Source of the DNA: Caulochytrium protostelioides
Taxonomy: Eukaryota; Chytridiomycota; Caulochytriomycetes; Caulochytriales; Caulochytriaceae
NCBI GenBank assembly: GCA_003615045.1
Contig: ML014146.1
Span: forward strand, 63,070 to 127,069
Reading direction: 5' to 3'
DNA length: 64,000 bases
Shown here: positions 29,101 through 39,198 of the stretch, one piece after another
Position numbering within the stretch: the stretch's first letter is position 1
Layout of the letters: each line of letters begins with the position of its first letter
Translations under genes and position numbers: made by a program
The notes under the pieces: generated by a model
Databases searched by the model: none
Told to the model about the DNA's origin: nothing
What the model saw: the letters and a program-made list of their open reading frames with translations, nothing else

Positions 29101-31620
29101 CTTCGCTTTGCTGATCATGTTCAGCGGGTGCTGGTTGTACGTGAGGTTCAGCAGGATCGTCGAGATGACCTGCTTGCCGGTCCACATGGGGCGCGGTTTG
29201 ACGATCGCGGGCGGCAGCGTGATCAACTTGCCGCGGTCGCCCATCAGCAGGCGCTGCTCGATGTTGCCGTCGCCGGCGGACGCGACGTCGTGGTCGGGGC
29301 GCAGCGCCACGTACAACAGCTGCATGTACTTGTCGCGCGAAAGCAGCGTGCCGCGCGCGGTCATGTCCACGCCGGCGCAGACGTGGTCCTGGATCAGACC
29401 GCTGAGCACACCGCCATCCGTCGGGACGAGGTACTGTTGGTCAGTGCGGGCGATCACCATCGCCTCGGCACGGCCCAGCTCCGACTGCGGGAAGTGGCAG
29501 TTCATCTCGTCGCCGTCGAAGTCTGCGTTGAACGCATTGCAGCGCGCGAAATGCATGCGCAGCGTCTTTTCGCCGGGCAACACGCGGGCCGTGAAGCCCT
29601 GAATCGAGGGCTTGTGCAGCGTCGGCTGGCGGTTCATCAGCACAAAGTCGCCGTTGCGCAGGTGGCGATAGACCTGCTTGTTGACGCCGGTCTGGTAGAA
29701 CGCCTTCTTGGAGAAGTGGTTCGTCGGCGCCATCAGCAGCGAGTTGGCGACGGCGCGGCGGCCCTCGATGTCGAGTGAAGCCAGGTTCATCATACTGCCG
29801 TCCTCGTTGCGCACGAACTTGGCGCCCGGCCACACCTTGGGGCCGTTGATCACGGCATCGGCGAGAACCTTGACGTTCTCCTTCGTCACCGGCTCCGGGT
29901 AGGTGAGGGTCGTCGCAAACACAGGCGGGATGCCGATTTCGTACGTCTCGATGTTCGGGTCCGGCGAGATGACAGAGCGCGCGGCGTAGTTGACGCGCTT
30001 GCCCATCATGTGCTTGCGGAAGAGACCCTCCTTCTTCTCGAGCGTCTGGCGCACGCCCGGCGACGGGACCTTGCCCATGGGGGCCGGGGCCTTCGACGAG
30101 TCGATCACATAGGTGCACGCGGCCTGCAACTGCGTCCAGGCCTCCATCGAGCGGCGGATCATCTCGGAGCGCTTCGCGTGGACCGCGGACGCGTCGGCGC
30201 CCTCAGCGCGCATCTCGGCGAGGGCGCGGTGCTCGTCTTGACGGATGCGCAGCAGTGTGCGGTTCGCCTTCAGCACCTCCGTGAGGAGCAGGTTGCTGGG
30301 GTTCTCAAAGACCATGTCGCCCATTTTGCTCGCCGGGCGGAAGCGCGTCGGGGCGACCGGCACGAGGTGCATGAAGAACATGTCGTACGAGGACTTGCGG
30401 ATCCACGCGGTGCCCTGCACGGGCTGGCCGTACAGCAGATCCAGCAGCTCGCGGTCGGCGCGCCACAGCATGCGCATGTGCGCGCGCACGTGCGACGGCG
30501 GCAAGAACACGTCCTCCGTCGGAAACAGCGTCGCCTTGCGCTGCAGCAGCGCGCCGGGGACCGTGGGCGCGGACACAAGCGAGCCGGCGTGCGAAACCGC
30601 GTCGTCGTCGCCCTCGCCGGCGGCAGCGGCGCCTGCGGTGGGGCCGGCGGCCGACGACGCCGCCGACGAGGCGTGTGTCGAGGCGCCGTCGTGAGCCGAG
30701 CCTGAGGCCGAGCCGCGGCGCGCCTTGGCACGCGTCAGCAGATCAAGCGGCTCGAAAGACATGCCCTTGTTCTCCATCGTGAGACGGTTCTTTTGCGAGA
30801 GCGCACGCTGGAAGACCTTGATGTTGGTGTCCTTGCGGAAGCGCGGCGAGATGCCGCCGCAGTTCGGGCAGCCGTTGAGCGCGAACGCCTTCATGATCGT
30901 CTTCTCGATGTGGCGCAGCATCTCGGTCGCGTGGATCGACTTGAGCTTCGACGCGGCCGCCGGGTCCGTGATCGTGCTCATCGCCCCCTTCAGGTACGTC
31001 TGGAGCAGGCCCTGCAGGCGGCGGTCGGACTCGGAGGACTCCGAGTTCACGAGCGACGCGAGGACCGAGGCCTCGGTGTCGTTGACCGCGTCAGCGCCAT
31101 CGGTGCCGTCGGCCATGTCGGCATCTTCGGCATCGTCGCTGCGCGACGCCAAGGCCTTGAGGTCCGGCTTCTGCGCCGCTTGGTGGCGCGCCGACGTGAT
31201 GAACGAATCGAGCTCCGCGGCCTCGACAATCAGGCCCGCACGGATCAGCGTGAGCTTTGTGCAGAAGTACAGCACCTGCGCGCGCGAGAGGCGCAGCCGG
31301 TGGCAGTAGAAGCACAGGCTCTGCAGCAGCTTGTACAGCAGCGGGAAGGAAATCGGGTTGTAGACGGGCACCGCGAGCTCGATGTGGCCGAAGTGGCCCG
31401 GGCAGTTTTGCGAGTCCTGGTGGCACGTGGCGCAGACGGCCTTGCGGTCGAGCGGGCCAAGCGCCGGGTCGTAGAGACCGCCGGGCATCGGCGCATCGTG
31501 CACATCGAACAGCACCGGGTTGTCGATCGCTTTGACGGACAAGCGCCGGATTTGCTTCGCCGTGTAGAAGCTGAAGCCCACGGATTTGACCTCCGCGGTC
31601 GACGGCACGGCGATATTCAT
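26185..31620 (-). CDS. RPA190: RNA polymerase I largest subunit
   Basis: From the ATG at 31620 the product is 1811 residues in one exon; an in-frame extension to 31884 is Arg/Pro/Ser-rich and unconserved, so it was excluded. Class I identity comes from the start (GFSFYTAKQIRRLSVKAI), PGGLYDPALGPLDR, the zinc-binding CATCHQDSQNCPGHFGH and VPVYNPISFPLLYKLLQ. The catalytic Mg-binding loop NADFDGDEMN lies near residue 700, and PFPANNLQLMTVSGAKGS lies in the bridge/funnel region. Late in the protein an acidic, Asp/Ala-rich insert (DADADDDADKDG to DMADEAEDVKP) sits in the jaw. It corresponds in place to the DNA-mimicking loop of yeast A190. Pol I transcribes the rRNA precursor in the nucleolus. A second acidic insert (TDSDDDANLMERYF region) and a Ser/Ala-rich insert near residue 320 are lineage-specific. 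The partner RPA135 lies about 9.5 kb further right on the same strand. Confidence 0.97.
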   Translation of the reverse strand: MNIAVPSTAEVKSVGFSFYTAKQIRRLSVKAIDNPVLFDVHDAPMPGGLYDPALGPLDRKAVCATCHQDSQNCPGHFGHIELAVPVYNPISFPLLYKLLQSLCFYCHRLRLSRAQVLYFCTKLTLIRAGLIVEAAELDSFITSARHQAAQKPDLKALASRSDDAEDADMADGTDGADAVNDTEASVLASLVNSESSESDRRLQGLLQTYLKGAMSTITDPAAASKLKSIHATEMLRHIEKTIMKAFALNGCPNCGGISPRFRKDTNIKVFQRALSQKNRLTMENKGMSFEPLDLLTRAKARRGSASGSAHDGASTHASSAASSAAGPTAGAAAAGEGDDDAVSHAGSLVSAPTVPGALLQRKATLFPTEDVFLPPSHVRAHMRMLWRADRELLDLLYGQPVQGTAWIRKSSYDMFFMHLVPVAPTRFRPASKMGDMVFENPSNLLLTEVLKANRTLLRIRQDEHRALAEMRAEGADASAVHAKRSEMIRRSMEAWTQLQAACTYVIDSSKAPAPMGKVPSPGVRQTLEKKEGLFRKHMMGKRVNYAARSVISPDPNIETYEIGIPPVFATTLTYPEPVTKENVKVLADAVINGPKVWPGAKFVRNEDGSMMNLASLDIEGRRAVANSLLMAPTNHFSKKAFYQTGVNKQVYRHLRNGDFVLMNRQPTLHKPSIQGFTARVLPGEKTLRMHFARCNAFNADFDGDEMNCHFPQSELGRAEAMVIARTDQQYLVPTDGGVLSGLIQDHVCAGVDMTARGTLLSRDKYMQLLYVALRPDHDVASAGDGNIEQRLLMGDRGKLITLPPAIVKPRPMWTGKQVISTILLNLTYNQHPLNMISKAKVPAKAWGGRSVDGRMQLIAPEEDQVVVMEGDLVTGVLDKSQFGATSNGLVHCIYEVYGAPYAGKLLGILGRLFTHYWQHFGLTCRFDDLRLTAEGDVIRRELIAGSSEIGLKAAADYVKVDMADAVDPETRASSHMLQSRLEAVVRDNERLAGLDSAMKEHTNRCTSSIINTCVPGHLYKPFPANNLQLMTVSGAKGSPVNVSQISCCLGQQELEGRRVPVMISGKTLPSFRAFDPAARAGGFITGRFLTGIKPQEYFFHCMAGREGLIDTAVKTSRSGYLQRCLIKHLEGISVHYDHTVRDSDGSVLQFHYGEDSLDILKQTTLTKFAFNAMNYRALLNRYDVPKLVASQQIDLDTVPELRARQADSDSSSGSSDTDSDDDANLMERYFPSRYLGATSNKFHEQLESYLAANPDRLLANKHDQASIAAASKVWAGLPTTKDRFRILMDIKYMRSLIDPGEAVGLVAAQSIGEPSTQMTLNTFHFAGLGAKNVTLGIPRLREIIMTASAAIKTPTMDLELRPEVTAEQSADFCRHASRVLLNQVVEHATVHEVMRRDPLTGDRSRVYTVRLQFWPQAAYTAEYGLGPSDLEDVLERAFVRQLEKAIGRILQGRRASGPEAVGRAVSTAQFDEFAGVRAGAGGDADADDDADKDGRPSGSRRASAKHDNRNALNDDDAAEDGASDDEAGEGDATAAVRARRQQQHASYDAPDDDDEAVIRDVDAAMGAADVDMADEAEDVKPAVSTTSRAQGILATARYVTGYKFDRAHGRWAEVELTMDMATKKILMLPLVEQACALSTLHEIRHIERCFPLVNDASDDKTRRVCTEGVNFAGMWEFADIINVNTISTNDIAAVLRTYGVEAARASIMQQIAGVFDVYGIKINTRHLTIIADYMTFEGGYKPFNRMGIASNASPFAQMSFETTATFLTAATQGGDFDDLRGPSASIVLGQPVKTGTGAFELRQALAPPVEA

Positions 31621-34600
31621 GGTGGCAACAACGGACGGCGCCCGCGTGACGAAGGCTCCGACGCTCGGAGACGGGACGACCGCTCTCCTCGCCGCTCGTG
31701 TCGTTGCAACGGCCGCTCGCTGCGCTTCACCCCGCGTCAGAGGCGGCGATGGGGACGATGGGTCGGGCAACGGTAAGGAAACGGGGAAGTACCGGCAGCG
31801 CGACCGCGAGGAGGGGGGAAATGCAGGGGAAGGGCACCTCGTGGCCGGGGCGGAGTGGTGAGAGGGCGTGTTCGCCCTGCGCATCAGCGACGTCGTCGTG
31901 GGCTCGCTCGTATACGGCGAGGGTTCTCTGCGTTCACGCCAGCGGGGCGCGCGTGAGCTTCCCGAGGCCGGTGATACCGCGTCGCCCTGCGCTGACTTTC
32001 AGGCCAGGGTCAGCAAGACCCCCCGGGACGCTCGCCGTGCCCTGGGCTCGCCTCCTCCACCTCACCGCCGCCCAGCTCCTTCCCCGACGTCCGGCCGCCG
32101 CCGGCGGGAGCCAGCGGGCGGCGGACGCGGCAGCCGCGGCGGCCAGCGTGGACGCCGTGGTCGCCGAGGACGCCGTGGACGCCGTGGACGCCGCGCCCGC
32201 CGACGCCCAGCCGCCGGTCCTCGGCGAAGCGGGTGGCGCACTCCGTCCCTATGGCCGTCGAGCGGAGATTGCGGGACGCGCGCAGAGCGGAGGGGGTCGC
32301 CCCCTCTCGCTCTGGCACGGCGCCCGCGGCCCTGTCCGAGCGCCGCGGTGGGCCCGGACGCCGTCGTCGTCGTCGTCGTCTGCACGGTGGCGACGTACCG
32401 GTCCGAGCCGTCGTCCAGGACGACGCGCCGTCCGCGGGAGACGACGTGTCCACGCCGATGGCCGAGCCCCCCGAGGCCGGGGCGCCACGGCGGCCGGCCC
32501 CAGGTGCGCTCGGTCGGCGGAGTTTCTCGTTCTCGCGGGTGCTGGGGAACTGAGCGTCAGCCAGGCGCCTGGCGCGTCAGGTGGCTTGGACGCGGCGCCC
32601 GCCCGGCCCGCAGCTGTCCAGCGGGGCGCGCTCTCGCATCCCGGAGAACGGCGTCACGGTCGACGCCGTCGACGCGCAGGGCCGTGGCCGCATCGCCCGC
32701 GACGCTGGGGCTCGCTTCGCTGGTCTCGTTGGCAGCGACCACACAAGAAAATTCGATCGAGATACAGCGACAAATCTGGAGGACCACGCTTCCATTGGCC
32801 ACGTCCCACCGGTGTTGTCACACGGAACCGTGTGGCGCAGCATGCCGGCAACAGCCAAACCACCAACGGCCTGGATTGGATCATCGTCGAGTCGAGTGAT
32901 CGGCGGGGGCCAACATTGGCGAGGATTGACCATGCCCTGGATCGTTCGATCGTTGATCTGTTGTCAGGTCACGCTGAATCACCCAGCGAGAGTCGTGTGC
33001 GAGTGGACACTGGCGACACAGCACCACGGATCGGCCGACGCCGACGACCATGAGATCCGTATGAACGGCCCAAGGGCCCCTCAGAGAGGGCCAATCCGGG
33101 ATCGGCCAGGACGATCGCGCCACGCGCCGTCCTCTGTTTTGGCCGAGACAGCCGCCGCCCGCCTCCAATCGCCATTTTCTGTCCAGTTTCTCGCGAGAGC
33201 TGTGAGAGTCTCCAGGCCTGGCTTCGAAGGGGATGAACTTTTTTTTTTTTGCTGAGACTGTCAGGGTCATAGACCGTCCTGTTCAGGTGTGCCGTAAAAA
33301 AAACAGCGTCATGTCTACCGCCTCCCTCCATCGATCCGGCGTGCCCACGGATCCGAGGGGTTCGAAACCCGGCAAAGGCACCGAGAGTCGCGGCGTCATG
33401 GTGCCGGGATCGGCACTGCCGATGGGCAGCGCGCCGACGCGCCTCCGCCTCACCGATCTCAACGCCACGGTGCCGATCGCAGAGGCGTCGCGGCCGCTCG
33501 ATGCCGCTCGATGCGACTGGTCAGGGGCGGCAACGGAGGTGCAAGGAACACACAGCGTCAAAAAGTGCAAATCCATTCAATGACCAAAAAAAATGAAAAC
33601 CGTAGCGCCTTCGTGACCCCGCGTACTCGCAGGAGGGTGTGGGTTAGAGTTGGGAGACACGGTGTGGGACGACGCAATTCCCGGTAGGCCGGCGACACTT
33701 CGGTCGCTCCGCCCCATGCCGGCGTGGTATGGCGGCAGATGCTCAGTCCTGGGGCCGATCACCAGCGGTCTCGGCCAAGAGGCACCCAGGATGGAGGGTA
33801 TGGTCGGGAAAACCAACGAACGCTCGGAATTTCAGCGGATTCAGTCGATCTCACTGAATGCAGTCCTAGCATTTTCTTCAAGATCGGACCCTCTTCTGGA
33901 TAATAAGGGCCGCTCGCCCCGCCTTCTGATCCACTTCCTTGTCCACCTCACCGACGGCGACTGCGTTGCGTTGATTAGCGACGAGGTGACCGTGGTCTGC
34001 TCCTCCGCGAGACGCCGGTGATCCCGCAACCCCCCACCCTGTCTCGACGCTGAGTCCCTGACTTCCGCTGTTCGAGGTGCTCCGCTTGGCGAGCCAGAGC
34101 CTGGTGAGACCCTCTTTTTCCTTGGCCTCGCTGACTCGGTATGTCGCCAACGCTGGCCCTTGTCTTGCTTGAGCGATCCCGCAGATGCATATGCCGGTGC
34201 AGATCGACGCGGTCGATCCAGCGTGTATCCACCGTCTGAGCGGTTGTTAAATGTATCCCATGAAAACAGGGATCGCTCTCTGGTGAAGTCTCCCATAAAA
34301 GAGCCGCGACTCATACGCGTTGTGTGACTCTTGTCTGTTTCTCTTTTGGTGATATATCTCCCTGCGCGGAGTCTTTCCATGTGATTTCCAATACTTCCAT
34401 GATGTCAATCGTCCATCCTCCCTCGTACCAAAACACATCTCCATCTTGCCAACGAACCGCCTGGCTCGCTGCTGATCACGATGTCTTTGGCCGGCTCGAC
34501 CGGTGCCAACCCATGTGTTATGTTGGCTTCCGGGGTCATGCTGATGGCCCTCGCTATCGGCCTGTCGACGCCGACGCCGGGGCCCCCTCCTTACTTCCTC

Positions 34601-36804
34601 ACTCGCGCAATCGAACGGGTGACCCGTCTGTGCCACCCTGGATGGACCACGCTCGTGCTGCCGGACACGATGACGCGGCTCGTGACACGCACTCGCTCCG
34701 GCGTGGCACGGCCAACAACACATAACCACGATGCGGCCCTCTGTCTCGCTGCGGTCCGCCGTGCCACATCTGTTGTGGCACGCTCGGGTGACCGTCCAAA
34801 CAATCCCGTCCCCAACAAAGCAACATCCGACTTCATCTGCCGTGATGGAGGGGACGCGCGCTGCCCTCGGCCTGGCATGTCCACTCATGCACGGTGGCAT
34901 CGCTTCTAATCGGTGATCTTCCACGGTCGCTGGCCTGGCTGACACCCACACGCACGCACGCCGATCACGTGCTGGCACGATGTTGTATGGCGACTCGGGC
35001 GATGATCCATCGGCCCCATCGGATGGATACCATCGGGGGGTGACAAAACGCGGTGGATGATGGAAACGGACCATGATGCGGCTCATGATGCGACAAATCG
35101 CTTTGATTTCTTTTCATACGCTTACCGATGCGACTCCCCGTCGTCGAATGCTCACGTGTTCGCGTGACTTACGGTGTGCGGGGGCCTGGGTGGAAAACGA
35201 ATCGACTGATGGCCGTGGGGGCAACGGGGATACTGTTCTAGGATGGATGGGCGGACGGATCCGTTGACGCCCAACCATGAATCGTGTCTGCGAATCTCTA
35301 CGACGCGCGTCGTTGACCTCGGCGGCGCTCCTGTTGCCCGCTGAATGCACCGCCTCGGAGGCTCGAATGCCGTACTCGCGCATCTGTCTTGCGGGAGTTA
35401 TGTTGATGATGATGAATCCCTGCTCGCATCATGGGCATCCGTGTAATGCTTGTTGGATACGGGACGGCGTGCTGTCAATGAATATGGACGCGGGGTGCCG
35501 ACGGACGTCCTTGCACGATATGGATGTTGATGGTCCTCGCCTCGCCGATGTGATGATGCCACCCGGGATTTCCCGCGCTGTGGAGGGATAACTTAATGCC
35601 GTGTTGATGGTGCTGCGAACATCACCCTGCTTCATTCCATCCGTTTTCCCTTCTCGATTTTGCATGGCATAAATCCTATCACGACCGAGACCGTCCCTGA
35701 CCTTCTCTTGACCCCACATAACGCGTAGTTCCCTTTTCTTGTCGCCTCTGCTGATGCCCCTGCAGATATAGGTCAATAGGTAAGACCCCCTGCGTTCCGT
35801 GCTTGTGTGTGGTGGCGATCCCTTGTTCTGTTTCCCGGTCGCGTGACGACTGCCGGTGTCTTCGATTCATGCCCAGGGCATGATCGTTGCGGCTCAGTTA
35901 ATCGTGAACATGACCACCTCCAGCGCCGTCTGAGCAAGCCGCGCTCGATCTCCTGAACGCGGCCCGTCCTGGGCCCGAATCAGAACACGCATCCGCGCAT
36001 CCGCTCAGGAGGATCGCCGCCCTTGCTGATCATCGGATCGCGGGGCTTCTCCCTGCTTTCGGGTCACGTTGCCCCTCTTCGTTTCTCCGTGGCGGTGTTG
36101 TGCTTCGACCGAGGGCAGCGACGGGGCGCACCGACGGTGCCCTTGCCTTCGCTGATGGGGCTCTGCCATCGGCGACAACGGCACTCAGCGGCAACGATGA
36201 GCAAAGGGCCATGCAGGCTCCGGGCGTGGTATACGCCGCGTCGGGGGTTCCAACCGGACGGCTGAGGCCCGTTGCCGGCCCGTCGCGCATGACGGTCGCC
36301 CGTGGCGGTCGCGCATGATGGCGCACAGTCACCCGGCGACAGCGATGCATGCCCCCTGCGCCCTCCATGGCCATGCAACGCGCGCGGTGGCGTTATGCTG
36401 AGCGCGATGCACCGCATCCCATGACACCGTGAGATGATGGCTCTCACGCAAACATGCATGCACTCACTCACCTTGTTGAACGATTTGTCCTCGCGTCCGA
36501 TATGGTTCCTGCTTTCCCCTTCCCTTTCGCGCTCGTTGTTGCTCTCGTGCATGGATGGATGGATATGCTGCGCGGCTGGGGGGATATACCCGCCTCACTG
36601 GACCGAACAATGTTGAACGCTTCATTCGCTCGTCGCTTTCGCTCCCGGGTCGTGGTATGACCGACGCGATGCACGGACGCGATACACGCATGCACGGACC
36701 CTGGCCCTTGCACACCATCAAAATGGCCGACGCTTGACGATGAATCACCTCTGGCCATGGAATGCATGGCATGGGCCCACCCGGCTGTAACTGATCTTGA
36801 TGGA

Positions 36805-36842
36805 TTTGGGTATGGGTACGGGGATGGGTATCGGGATGCCAT
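36805..36842. repeat. GGGTAT-type hexamer array
   Basis: Six or so units vary around GGGTAT, GGGTAC and GGGATG. It is another imperfect six-base array in a spacer. Confidence 0.6.
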
Positions 36843-37246
36843 GTCTTATCCCGCGATGTGATTTTCCCCTTTCCTTTGTCTTCCTTTTTCGACCGGATCG
36901 ACGACTTCCCACACATCACTGACGACGCTGTTGCTGCTGCGGTTGCTGCCGCCCTTGCCCGCCCTCCTCAGCCTGGCCCGTGTCCCTTCCGTGCATCGTC
37001 GCCACCGCCACCGCCACCGCCGCTGCTGCACATCCGATTCCGGGACCTGACACCCCCGCGCTTCCCTCGCCAACAGCGCTCGCGCGACGGCCCACCGGGA
37101 CGTGTCCGAGCCACGTGAGTCCTTGACCGCCGCCGTCCCTGTCGCCGTTGCTGTCGTCGCCGCCGCTGCCGCCGCTGCCGCCGCCCCGCCGCCGTCTATC
37201 CATCCGCCGTGACAGCCGCCGGCCAGCCCCACGACCGTCCCTCGGC

Positions 37247-37312
37247 TCCGCCCCGCTCCCTCTCTCCCTCTCTCTCTCTCGCTCTCTCTCGCTCTGGCTC
37301 CCTCCCTCCCGG
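37247..37312. repeat. CT-rich microsatellite upstream of the CK1 gene
   Basis: Long CTCTCTC and CTCGCTCT runs lie about 630-690 bp upstream of the CK1 ATG on its coding strand. A similar CT tract occurs at 50671-50745. Such tracts are common in fungal leaders and promoters; whether this one is transcribed is unknown. Confidence 0.6.
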
Positions 37313-37938
37313 ACGCCGAATTTCGCTTCTTGCCCTTCGGCTCCTCGCACCGCCTTCGCCTCCCTCTCTTGCGGCAGCTGCTGCTGGTTTGGCCCCGACC
37401 CGACCTGACCCGACCAGGTTGGGTCTGGCCCCTCGCGCCGGTGACGCCGTTTTTCTTTTTTTGTGTGCTCGAGGCCGTCTGAACCAGGGAATCCACGCGG
37501 AATCTGGGCATTGACGCCCTGGCCACCCATCCTTGATCTCTGGCCAGTCTCTGCTCGTCGGTTCGTCCGCGGCGCTCCCGGTATCTGCCGAGTCCAGCCC
37601 TCCCGCCCTTCTGCGCGTGGCCCTCCTTGTCCGCCTCCTGCATCGGTTGTGCGAGCCTCCGCTGCCCCTCGACCCTCGCACGGCGACGTCGGCGTTTGAT
37701 CGAATTTATCTGACCCGTGTTCCTGACGCGTCACTGGACTCGTGGTGTCCCGGTGGCCATCCCCTCTCCTCTCGTCCCTGGACGACGCGCGTTTTACTCG
37801 CTTGCCGGTGTGACCGACGTGTTTCAAGACGAACGGCGGCCCGCCCCCGCGTCGCGTCTGTCTGCTTCGTGACTTCCACGTGCCTTCCCCGTGCTTCACC
37901 CCCCCCAAATCGCCACGACGGCGTCCCCACCGGCCGGC

Positions 37939-39198
37939 ATGAATGCCTTCCAGGCCGCGGCCAATTATGGCCACGAGCTGCGGGTGGGCAACAAGTACCG
38001 CGTGAGCCGGCGGATCGGGTCCGGCTCGTTCGGCGAGATTTACCTCGGCACAAACGTCGTGAACGGCGAGGAGGTCGCGATCAAGGTCGAGCCCCTCAAG
38101 GCGCGGCATCCGCAGCTCGAGTATGAGGCCCGAGTCTACAAGAGCCTCGCCGGCGGCGTCGGCATCCCCTTTGTCCGGTGGTTCGGCATCGAGGGTGACT
38201 GCTCCTGCATGGTCCTCGACCTGCTCGGCCCCTCGCTCGAGGACCTGTTCTCGTTCTGCGGACGCCGCTTCTCCCTGAAGACGGTGCTGCTGCTCGCGGA
38301 CCAGCTGATTAGCCGGATCGAGTATATCCACGCCAAGAACTTCTTGCACCGCGATATCAAGCCCGACAACTTCTTGATGGGCCTCGCGAAGCGCGGCAAC
38401 CAGGTCAGCGTCATTGACTTTGGTCTTGCCAAGAAGTACCGCGACCCGAAGTCCCACTTGCATATCCCGTACCGTGAGCACAAGAACCTCACGGGCACGG
38501 CGCGCTACGCTTCGATCAGCACCCACCTGGGCATCGAGCAGGCCCGCCGCGACGATCTCGAGTCGCTCGGCTACGTGCTGATCTACTTCTGCCGCGGCGT
38601 GCTGCCCTGGCAGGGCCTCAAGGCCATCACCAAGAAGCAAAAGTACGATCGCATCATGGAGAAGAAAATGACGACCCCCGCCGATGTGCTCACGCGCGGG
38701 TACCCGAACGAGTTCACCGTGTACATCAACTACACGCGCTCGTTGCGCTTCGACGATAAGCCCGACTACTCGTACCTGCGCAAGATGTTCCGCGACCTCT
38801 TTATCCGCGAGGGCTACCACTACGACTACATCTTTGACTGGACCGTCGTCAAGTACCAGCAGACGAAGCTGGTTCGTGACATTAACGCGCCGTCCCTATT
38901 GGCGCTCGGCAGCCCCATGTACAACACGAACGGCGCGAGCAACAACAACGCCGGCGATCAGCAGAGCAGCGACTACCGCTACCCCAACAACGGCGGCGAC
39001 AACGCCAACAATGGCGAGCAGAACCAGGACGGCAACGGGAATGATGATCTCATCGACATTGTCATCCGCACGCTCAAGGAGTACTCGGAAGAAGACCGCG
39101 AGCGCCTGGACATTGTCGTTGCCAAAACCCTCGCTGGCGAGAAGCGCCGCGATGCCCCGGGCATGATCCACCACCAGCCCGCCAACACGCGCCCGTAA
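37939..39198 (+). CDS. HRR25: Casein kinase 1, delta/epsilon (Hrr25) type
   Basis: The first ATG of the frame is 37939 (GGCATGAATG; upstream codons in frame have no ATG), giving 419 residues. The kinase domain spans about 15-290. It has the Gly loop [12 protein letters not shown], the Lys in EEVAIKVE, the catalytic loop [12 protein letters not shown], the [10 protein letters not shown] segment and the CK1 signature [29 protein letters not shown]...LPWQGLKA with the KKQKYDRI stretch is characteristic of CK1 delta/Hrr25 rather than the lipid-anchored Yck kinases, and the C-terminus has no Cys-Cys palmitoylation end. The tail after 310 is Asn/Gly-rich ([21 protein letters not shown]) followed by a short helical acidic end. 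Hrr25/CK1 delta phosphorylates primed Ser/Thr sites in ribosome maturation, DNA repair, vesicle traffic and flagellar biology; which applies here is not shown. Confidence 0.95.
   Translation: MNAFQAAANYGHELRVGNKYRVSRRIGSGSFGEIYLGTNVVNGEEVAIKVEPLKARHPQLEYEARVYKSLAGGVGIPFVRWFGIEGDCSCMVLDLLGPSLEDLFSFCGRRFSLKTVLLLADQLISRIEYIHAKNFLHRDIKPDNFLMGLAKRGNQVSVIDFGLAKKYRDPKSHLHIPYREHKNLTGTARYASISTHLGIEQARRDDLESLGYVLIYFCRGVLPWQGLKAITKKQKYDRIMEKKMTTPADVLTRGYPNEFTVYINYTRSLRFDDKPDYSYLRKMFRDLFIREGYHYDYIFDWTVVKYQQTKLVRDINAPSLLALGSPMYNTNGASNNNAGDQQSSDYRYPNNGGDNANNGEQNQDGNGNDDLIDIVIRTLKEYSEEDRERLDIVVAKTLAGEKRRDAPGMIHHQPANTRP

Larger units (their letters stand above)
31621..37938. other. Long spacer of about 6.3 kb without a supported gene
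   Basis: RPA190 leaves to the left and the CK1 gene to the right. The first 1.5 kb is GC-rich with a GTCGTC/GGACGCCGT-type repeat near 32120-32220. From about 33.2 to 36.8 kb the GC content is lower than in the flanking genes. From about 36.85 kb the + strand becomes very pyrimidine-rich up to the CK1 start. Open frames (for example 451 codons on + from 31698, 279 on - ending at 34247) have no recognisable motifs and odd composition. I found no tRNA, snRNA or transposon. Both promoters are here. Because most of the stretch is unexplained, an unrecognised multi-exon or noncoding gene remains possible. Confidence 0.5.

Noticed and set aside
26212-29778. 1188-codon + strand frame opposite RPA190, and similar long frames opposite the PX gene (8212-10197) and the H+-ATPase (12537-14600)
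   Set aside because: These are mirror frames of conserved genes with strong G/C third positions; they are Arg/Val/His/Leu-rich and have no domain.
31698-33053. 451-codon + strand frame upstream of RPA190
   Set aside because: Arg/Pro/Ala-rich low complexity, overlapping other equally long frames; no conserved segment.
33345-33375. tRNA B-box-like GGTTCGAAACC
   Set aside because: The flanking bases do not form a five-pair T stem and no A box or acceptor stem lies at the right distance.
34247-35086. 279-codon minus-strand open frame
   Set aside because: No motif, no membrane or signal segment and erratic composition; kept only as a possibility inside the spacer finding.
36916-38820. 634-codon minus-strand frame opposite the CK1 gene
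   Set aside because: It is antisense to a highly conserved kinase and its composition follows from the GC-rich codons of CK1.
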